From the NCBI RefSeq assembly GCF_008119665.1, contig NZ_CP043046.1:1426001-1490000 (forward strand): a DNA stretch of 64,000 nt, read 5' to 3'. Within the stretch, counting starts at the first letter, position 1, and each line of letters opens with the position of its first letter. The notes under the pieces were generated by a model. The model saw nothing but the letters and a program-made list of their open reading frames with translations, did no database searches and was not told the origin of the DNA. This DNA comes from Pigmentiphaga aceris (lineage in GTDB: Bacteria; Pseudomonadota; Gammaproteobacteria; Burkholderiales; Burkholderiaceae_B). A program made the position numbers and the translations under genes. Shown one piece after another: positions 58,739 through 64,000 of this stretch.

Positions 58739-59755
58739 ATGAGCTTCCTGGCCCTTCTTCTCGCTTTCCTGGTTGAACAGCTTCGGCCGCTGCCACGTGC
58801 CAATCCTGTGCACGAAGGCATGCGTCGTCTGGCCGACTGGGCAACGCGCAGCTTCGACGCGGCCAGCCAATACCACGCGTCGCTTGCCTGGGGTACCGTA
58901 GTGGTCGTGCCCACGCTGGTGGTGTGGGCGATTGCTTTGTTGCTGGGGGCGTTGCACCCGATTTTTGAATTGATGTTCCACGTGGCCGTGCTGTGGTTCA
59001 CGCTGGGCTTTCGTCAGTTCAGCCATCATTTCACCGAAATGCAGTTTGCGCTGGCCCGTGGCGACACCGGCTTGGCGCGCCAGCATCTGCAAGCCTGGCT
59101 GCGTGCGCGCGACCCGTCCTGGTCTGCGGAGCCGCTGACGGTTCCCGAGCTGTGCCGGGTTGCCATCGAAGAAGGCGTGGTCGATTCCCACCGCCATGTG
59201 TTCGGTGTGCTGTTCTGGTACACCGTGCTGCCCGGCCCCTGCGGTGCCGTGCTGTATCGCTTTTCCGTGCTGCTGCGTGAACACTGGGAAAACCGTGTCG
59301 ACGGATTTGGCATATCTTCGCGCAAGGCCTTCTACGTGCTCGATTGGGTACCGGCTCGCCTGACCGCAATCGGTTTTGCCATCGTGGGCAACTTCGAAGA
59401 TGCTTTGTACGGCTGGCGCCAACGTGCAACGGCCTGGCCCGATCGCCAGCGCGGCATCGTGGTGGAAGCCGCCGCCGGTGCGCTGGGTGTTCAGCTGTCG
59501 CCCCGTGTGTTGAACGACACGGCGATGGGTGCATCAGCGCCTGTTTCCGCTTTTGGTGTGCCTGGCGATCCTGCCAGCACCCCAGCGGCCGCCGCCAGCG
59601 ACATTGGCGCGTCTGCCGACGGCATCTTGCCGGAATCCGAGCGCATCCCACCCCAGCCCGCCACCTTGCATGCCGCTGTTGGCCTGTTGTGGCGCGCGGT
59701 GGTGCTGTGGATGGTGTTGCTGCTGATGATTTCGCTGGTCTACTGGATCAGCTGA
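58739..59755 (+). CDS. CobD/CbiB-like integral membrane protein
   Basis: A 338-residue membrane protein, with hydrophobic segments near 2-17, 50-67, 72-92, 155-180 and 316-336. It resembles the CobD/CbiB-AmpE superfamily annotated in related genomes, but no cobalamin genes are near and key CbiB residues could not be confirmed. A Pro/Ala-rich stretch (about 265-300) precedes the last segment. The start ATG is 62 bases after the Nudix gene. Function is not assigned. Confidence 0.78.
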   Translation: MSFLALLLAFLVEQLRPLPRANPVHEGMRRLADWATRSFDAASQYHASLAWGTVVVVPTLVVWAIALLLGALHPIFELMFHVAVLWFTLGFRQFSHHFTEMQFALARGDTGLARQHLQAWLRARDPSWSAEPLTVPELCRVAIEEGVVDSHRHVFGVLFWYTVLPGPCGAVLYRFSVLLREHWENRVDGFGISSRKAFYVLDWVPARLTAIGFAIVGNFEDALYGWRQRATAWPDRQRGIVVEAAAGALGVQLSPRVLNDTAMGASAPVSAFGVPGDPASTPAAAASDIGASADGILPESERIPPQPATLHAAVGLLWRAVVLWMVLLLMISLVYWIS

Positions 59756-59976
59756 TCCGCGTTGTTTTCTCTTGGTCCTTGTGGCCGGGCGGCGTTGCTG
59801 CAACGCCTGCCTTATATCCGGAAAGCCGATTTTTCCGGAATAAGAATCCATATAAGTCATAAATCTCGAAATTTGAGTTTTATATAGCTTTGGGTAATTA
59901 ATACCTAAGCAAAGAATCGTTCCCAGTCGAACGCCTCCCGCACCATGATGTGCGCTCTCTCCAGTTGTGAACGTCC

Positions 59977-60762
59977 ATGATCCAGCTCGACCAGGTAAGC
60001 AAACGTTTTGCGACGCCCCAAGGCCAGACCTTTACGGCGGTAGAACCCACGTCTCTGCAGATTGGTGCCGGTGAAATCCACGGCATCATCGGCTTCTCGG
60101 GCGCGGGCAAATCTACCTTGCTGCGTCTGATCAACCTGCTCGAAGTGCCGAGCGGCGGTCGCGTGATCGTCGACGGCAAGGATCTCACCGCCTTGTCGAA
60201 GACCGATTTGCGCACCGCACGTCGCAACATCGGCATGATTTTTCAGCACTTCAACCTGCTGCATAACCGCACGGTTGCCGGAAATGTGGCATTCGCGCTG
60301 GAAGTCGCCGGTACGCCGCGCGCCCAGATCGCTGCCCGCGTGAAGGAATGCCTGGACATCGTTGGCCTGAGTGACAAGACCGACAGCTATCCCTCACGCC
60401 TGTCGGGTGGCCAGAAGCAGCGCGTGGCCATCGCACGCGCGCTTGCCAGCCATCCGCAGATTCTGCTGTGCGACGAGCCCACGTCTGCGCTCGATCCCTA
60501 CACCACCCGCGACATTCTGGAAGTGCTGGCCGACATCAATGCCCGCCTGGGCGTGACCATTGTCATCGTCAGCCATTCCATGAGCGTGGTGCGCGCCATC
60601 TGCGACACGATTTCCGTCATGGATGCCGGCAATATTGTCGAACGCATCGACCTGGCCGATTCAGTCGTCACCCCCGTTACCGAAGTCGCTCGTAAGTTGC
60701 TCGACGACGTCCCCACCAATGTCAACGTCCGTCGTTTGAACGCACTCCGAGCTGCAGCATGA
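59977..60762 (+). CDS. metN: methionine ABC transporter ATP-binding protein, short form
   Basis: The ATPase of the methionine importer. Walker [10 protein letters not shown] is near residues 39-47, the signature LSGGQKQR near 143, and Walker [12 protein letters not shown] near 163. The 261-residue protein ends soon after the ATPase domain, whereas E. coli MetN (343 residues) has a C-terminal methionine-binding regulatory domain. The stop overlaps the metI start by 4 bases. The Shine-Dalgarno before ATG 59977 is weak. Confidence 0.9.
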   Translation: MIQLDQVSKRFATPQGQTFTAVEPTSLQIGAGEIHGIIGFSGAGKSTLLRLINLLEVPSGGRVIVDGKDLTALSKTDLRTARRNIGMIFQHFNLLHNRTVAGNVAFALEVAGTPRAQIAARVKECLDIVGLSDKTDSYPSRLSGGQKQRVAIARALASHPQILLCDEPTSALDPYTTRDILEVLADINARLGVTIVIVSHSMSVVRAICDTISVMDAGNIVERIDLADSVVTPVTEVARKLLDDVPTNVNVRRLNALRAAA

Positions 60763-61424
60763 TTTCCGAAGAACTTCTCTCTATCGGCCCCGACCTCGTC
60801 GTTGCCATCGGCCAGACTTTCCTGATGCTGGCCATTGCCCTGGCCAGCGCGCTGTTCATCGGTGGCCCGCTGGGCGTGCTGCTGCTGTTGACCGGCCCCG
60901 GCCAGACGCTGGATCGCCCGGTGCTGCACCGAGTGCTCAGCGTGATCGTGAACCTGGTGCGGTCCTTCCCGTTCATCATCTTGCTGGTTGCGCTGGTGCC
61001 ATTCACCCGCGTGATCGCCGGCACCACCATCGGCCCGCTGGCCGCTGCCGTGCCGCTGTCCTTTGCCGCCATTCCGTACTTTGCGCGCCTGGTCGAACAA
61101 TCGCTGCGCGAAGTGCCGCGCGGCGTGATCGAAGCAGCTCATGCAATGGGCGCATCCGACCTGCAGATCATCTGGAAAGTGCTGATTCTTGAAGCCCGTT
61201 CCGGCCTGGTGCTGGCAGCCACCGTGATGTCGGTCAGCTTCCTGTCGTACTCGGCGGTGGCCGGCGTGGTCGGCGGCGGCGGTATCGGTGACCTAGCCAT
61301 CCGTTTCGGTTATTACCGCTTCCAGACCGACGTGATGGTGCTGACCGTCGCGGTGCTGGTGGTGCTTGTGCAGATCATTCAATGGGCTGGCAGCTTCCTG
61401 GCACGCCGACTCGATAAGCGCTGA
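60759..61424 (+). CDS. metI: methionine ABC transporter permease
   Basis: The permease of the MetNIQ importer. The 221-residue protein has five or so hydrophobic segments and the EAA motif EAAHAMGASDLQIIWKVL near 127. VVGGGGIGDLAIRFGYYRFQ near 168 is typical. It overlaps metN by 4 bases and precedes metQ by 91 bases. Confidence 0.94.
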   Translation: MISEELLSIGPDLVVAIGQTFLMLAIALASALFIGGPLGVLLLLTGPGQTLDRPVLHRVLSVIVNLVRSFPFIILLVALVPFTRVIAGTTIGPLAAAVPLSFAAIPYFARLVEQSLREVPRGVIEAAHAMGASDLQIIWKVLILEARSGLVLAATVMSVSFLSYSAVAGVVGGGGIGDLAIRFGYYRFQTDVMVLTVAVLVVLVQIIQWAGSFLARRLDKR

Positions 61425-61515
61425 CCGGTCGACCGGGACGGCGTAGTAACTCTGTCCGCGGCACCCGCCGCGGATACACCCCAGATTTACCCACGTAATC
61501 CCGGAGCGATCTTTC

Positions 61516-62367
61516 ATGTTTGCACGCGCAGTCACGTCCGCAGTTTCCGCATCTGTCTCGGTCAAGTCAGTCAAGACCTTCCTGTTTGCCGCGGTGCTCG
61601 CGGCATCCCTGACACCGCTCGGTGCGCAGGCGCAAGACGCCCAGAAGAAGAACCTGGTATTCGGTGCCACCGCCGGTCCCTACGCGGACCAGATCAAGTG
61701 GGGCATCAAGCCGATTCTGGAAAAGCAGGGCTACACCGTCAAGGTGGTGGAATTCGCCGACTACGTGCAGCCCAATCATGCGCTGGCCGATGGTGCACTC
61801 GACGCCAATGCCTTCCAGCACATCGTCTACCTGAACAAGTTCGCGTCTGATCACAAGCTGGCGCTCAGCCCCTTGGTCCAGGTACCGACCGCGCCTATCG
61901 GCCTGTACAGCAACAAATTCAAGAACGTGTCCGAGGTCAAGGACGGTGCCCGCGTCGCAATCCCCAACGACCCGACCAACCTGGCGCGTGCGCTGATCAT
62001 GTTGCAGGACCTGGGCTGGATCAAGATCAAGGCCAACTTCAATCCGGTCACGGCATCCGAGAAGGATGTGGAATCCAGCGCGAAGAACATCAAGCTGGTT
62101 CCGCTCGAAGCCGCACAACTGCCGCGCTCGCTGGCAGACACCGATTTCTCGTTCGTGAACGGCAACTTCGCGATTGCATCCGGCCTGAAGCTGACCGATG
62201 CGCTGTCGCTCGAAGCAATCCCGGACCAATACATGAACCTTGTCGCAGTGCGCACCGCAGACAAGGACCGCCAGTTCGTGAAAGATATCGCCGCGGCGTA
62301 TCGCTCGGCAGAATTCGGCGATGTCGTGAAACAGCGCTTCGCCGGTTTCTACGTACCCAAGAAATAA
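61516..62367 (+). CDS. metQ: methionine-binding protein MetQ
   Basis: Periplasmic binding protein of the MetNI importer. The 283 residues begin with a long signal peptide (about 1-38, ending in LGAQAQ), without a lipobox cysteine. Family motifs include GATAGPYADQIKWGIKP, FADYVQPNHALADGALDANAFQH and IPNDPTNLARAL. It follows metI and precedes metY. A second MetQ-like protein lies at 41950. Confidence 0.94.
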   Translation: MFARAVTSAVSASVSVKSVKTFLFAAVLAASLTPLGAQAQDAQKKNLVFGATAGPYADQIKWGIKPILEKQGYTVKVVEFADYVQPNHALADGALDANAFQHIVYLNKFASDHKLALSPLVQVPTAPIGLYSNKFKNVSEVKDGARVAIPNDPTNLARALIMLQDLGWIKIKANFNPVTASEKDVESSAKNIKLVPLEAAQLPRSLADTDFSFVNGNFAIASGLKLTDALSLEAIPDQYMNLVAVRTADKDRQFVKDIAAAYRSAEFGDVVKQRFAGFYVPKK

Positions 62368-62501
62368 GCGGTTAGTAATCAGCAGCAGGCAGTAAACAGT
62401 GCTGCGACGCGTTGACCACCATGGTCTGCGCGTGTCCGTCTGCATGCCCGACGGGCGTGACGTCATGAGACGCCGCGCCCCTGTCATTCCAAGGAGATGA
62501 A

Positions 62502-63803
62502 GTGAGCGACACCACCCAGAACGCACCCGCCTGGAAGCTGGACACGATTGCCGTCCACGGCGGCTACCGCCCCGATCCGACCACCCGCGCAGCGGCTGTG
62601 CCGATCTATCAGACTGTGGCCTTTGCGTTCGACGACACCCAGCACGGCGCAGACCTGTTCGACCTGAAGGTCGCAGGCAACATCTACTCGCGCATCATGA
62701 ACCCCACCAACGACGTGCTGGAACAGCGCGTCGCGGCACTGGAAGGCGGCATTGCTGCGCTGGTGCTGGCATCGGGCCAGGCAGCGGTGACGTACGCGAT
62801 CCAGACCATTGCCGAAGCCGGTGACAACATCGTGTCGGCCAGCGCTCTGTACGGTGGCACCTACAACCTGTTTGCCCACACCTTGCCGCTGTCGGGCATC
62901 ACCACGCGGTTTGCCGACGCGCGCGATCCTGCAAGCTTCGCCGCATTGATCGACGACCGCACCAAGGCGATCTTCGTTGAGTCGATCGGCAACCCTTCGG
63001 GCGTCGTGACTGACATTGCCGCGATTGCCGACGTTGCCCATAGCCACGGCATTCCGCTGATCGTCGACAACACGGTGGCCAGCCCCTACTTGCTGCGCCC
63101 GATCGAACACGGTGCCGACATCGTCGTGCAATCGCTGACCAAGTATCTGGGCGGGCACGGTACCAGCCTGGGCGGCGCAATCATCGACTCGGGCAAGTTC
63201 CCGTGGGCTGAACACAAGGCGCGCTTCAACCGCCTGAACGAACCCGACGTCAGCTACCACGGCGTGGTCTACACCGAAGCCTTCGGCCCGGCCGCCTACA
63301 TCGGTCGCGCGCGCGTCGTGCCGCTGCGCAATACCGGCGCAGCACTCGCCCCGTTCAATGCCTTCCTGATCTTGCAGGGCATCGAAACCCTGGGCCTGCG
63401 CATGGACCGCATCAGCGAAAACGCGCTGAAGATCGCGCAGTTCCTGGAAGGCCATGAGAAGGTGGAATGGGTCAGCTACGCTGGCTTGCCTTCGCACCCC
63501 GACCATGCCCTGGCCAAGCGCTACCTGGGCGGCAAGTCCTCGGGCATTCTGACCTTCGGCGTGCGCGGTGGCCGAACCGGCGGTGCCGCGTTCCAGGACG
63601 CGCTGAAGCTCTTCACACGTCTGGTCAATATCGGTGACGCCAAGTCGCTGGCCACGCATCCGGCATCGACCACGCATCGTCAGTTGTCGCCGGCAGAACT
63701 GATCAAGGCGGGCGTGCGCGAAGAAACCGTGCGTCTGTCGGTGGGTATCGAGCACATCGATGATTTGCTGGCTGATCTGACGCAGGCGCTGGCTGCTGTC
63801 TGA
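62502..63803 (+). CDS. metY: O-acetylhomoserine aminocarboxypropyltransferase
   Basis: A PLP enzyme that makes homocysteine from O-acetylhomoserine and sulfide (direct sulfhydrylation). The 433-residue protein has [20 protein letters not shown] near residue 19 and the PLP-lysine in [11 protein letters not shown] near 211. The start is GTG 62502, with AAGGAG 6 bases upstream. It lies 134 bases after metQ, linking methionine uptake and synthesis. An alternative is a closely related O-succinylhomoserine enzyme. Confidence 0.92.
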   Translation: MSDTTQNAPAWKLDTIAVHGGYRPDPTTRAAAVPIYQTVAFAFDDTQHGADLFDLKVAGNIYSRIMNPTNDVLEQRVAALEGGIAALVLASGQAAVTYAIQTIAEAGDNIVSASALYGGTYNLFAHTLPLSGITTRFADARDPASFAALIDDRTKAIFVESIGNPSGVVTDIAAIADVAHSHGIPLIVDNTVASPYLLRPIEHGADIVVQSLTKYLGGHGTSLGGAIIDSGKFPWAEHKARFNRLNEPDVSYHGVVYTEAFGPAAYIGRARVVPLRNTGAALAPFNAFLILQGIETLGLRMDRISENALKIAQFLEGHEKVEWVSYAGLPSHPDHALAKRYLGGKSSGILTFGVRGGRTGGAAFQDALKLFTRLVNIGDAKSLATHPASTTHRQLSPAELIKAGVREETVRLSVGIEHIDDLLADLTQALAAV

Positions 63804-63874
63804 TTGACCCGGTGATTGGTGTATTGGTCGGCGCATCCATGCGCTGACCAAAAGGTTGATTTGCCGTTTGACAA

Positions 63875-63908
63875 GCGGGGCGACGCAGTATGGTCGCCCC
63901 GCGTTTTT
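63875..63908. terminator. terminator after metY
   Basis: A perfect 10-bp stem GCGGGGCGAC / GTCGCCCCGC with an 8-base loop, followed by GTTTTT. Confidence 0.88.
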
Positions 63909-63933
63909 ATTGAATACCGGGAAGCGTTTGGTA

Positions 63934-64000
63934 TCAGCCGTTTGGCAGCCGCCGCCTGGCTTTGGACACCGGCAATCTGTTCTTCGAATTGCACCAAAAT
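63934..64000 (-). other. possible C-terminal fragment of a minus-strand gene
   Basis: A minus-strand frame is open from the window edge to a TGA at 63936-63934 and would end in RRRLPNG. The strong terminator at 63875-63908 stands just beyond it, which would suit the end of a gene. Only about 21 codons are visible and no family is recognised. Confidence 0.2.

Noticed and set aside
59756..59976. Possible SAM-type riboswitch upstream of metN
   Set aside because: The gap is AT-rich and lacks a conserved SAM aptamer core that I can recognise; no terminator or anti-terminator pair is visible.
63680..63997. Minus-strand open frame at the window end
   Set aside because: It lies largely opposite the metY coding sequence and passes through a strong terminator; no family resemblance.
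1..64000. CRISPR arrays, insertion sequences, prophage or tRNA genes
   Set aside because: None was seen: no regularly spaced repeats, transposase or integrase motifs, or cloverleaf genes other than the tRNA-like part of tmRNA.

Overview
The window looks like a chromosomal stretch from a high-GC betaproteobacterium of the order Burkholderiales, most likely family Alcaligenaceae (Bordetella/Achromobacter-like). Three things point there: the gene order gyrA-serC-pheA-tyrA-aroA-cmk-rpsA-ihfB, a tmRNA whose tag reads ANDERFALAA, and a Bug-type (TctC) solute-binding protein. The family assignment is an inference from gene order and protein character; no database search was run. No phage, insertion sequence, integrase or CRISPR array is visible.

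Layout. 1-4.8 kb: the end of an ABC transporter, malate:quinone oxidoreductase with a Sec-type signal peptide, tmRNA, gph-ubiG and a small OmpA-family protein. 5.4-15.9 kb: gyrA followed by the serine/aromatic amino acid supraoperon, then S1 and IHF-beta. 16.1-23.0 kb: a galactarate/glucarate catabolic block (GarD, KdgD, 2-oxoglutarate semialdehyde dehydrogenase, a FadR-type GntR regulator) that shares a TTGTACGA-type element at its promoters, with a Bug protein beside it. 23.2-26.8 kb: lapA-lapB-hldA-hldD for LPS control and heptose synthesis. 26.9-31.0 kb: a ComEA-like protein, cysM, mltB and an HDAC-like hydrolase. 31.3-34.8 kb: etfBA and a 600-residue acyl-CoA dehydrogenase. 34.9-35.7 kb: an MqsR/MqsA toxin-antitoxin pair with a twin-palindrome operator, bracketed by two near-identical terminators.

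35.9-51.3 kb is devoted largely to sulfur. A CysP-type (thiosulfate-like) binding protein with CysT and CysW but no ATPase gene lies on the minus strand and is divergent from a 1-Cys peroxiredoxin. After a CoA transferase/crotonase pair and an orphan metQ next to cysB comes a second, complete Sbp-type importer (sbp-cysT-cysW-cysA) running into cysH and cysDN. Together they would import sulfate or thiosulfate and activate sulfate to APS for reduction; sulfite reductase is not in the window. CysM at 27.5 kb could use thiosulfate directly. 51.5-55.1 kb holds an MHS transporter, a dimeric alpha/beta-barrel protein of unknown function, a LysR regulator and a TM2 protein. 55.4-57.8 kb is the rpsP-rimM-trmD-rplS operon. 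57.9-64 kb has a CoA-pyrophosphatase Nudix protein, a CobD/CbiB-like membrane protein and metN-metI-metQ-metY.

The most interesting items are the bracketed MqsRA module at the place where an ATPase gene would complete the CysPTW set, the shared operator-like element of the aldarate block, a crotonase-family protein lacking both hydratase glutamates, and a MetN lacking its C-terminal regulatory domain. No wholly new multi-gene system was identified with confidence.
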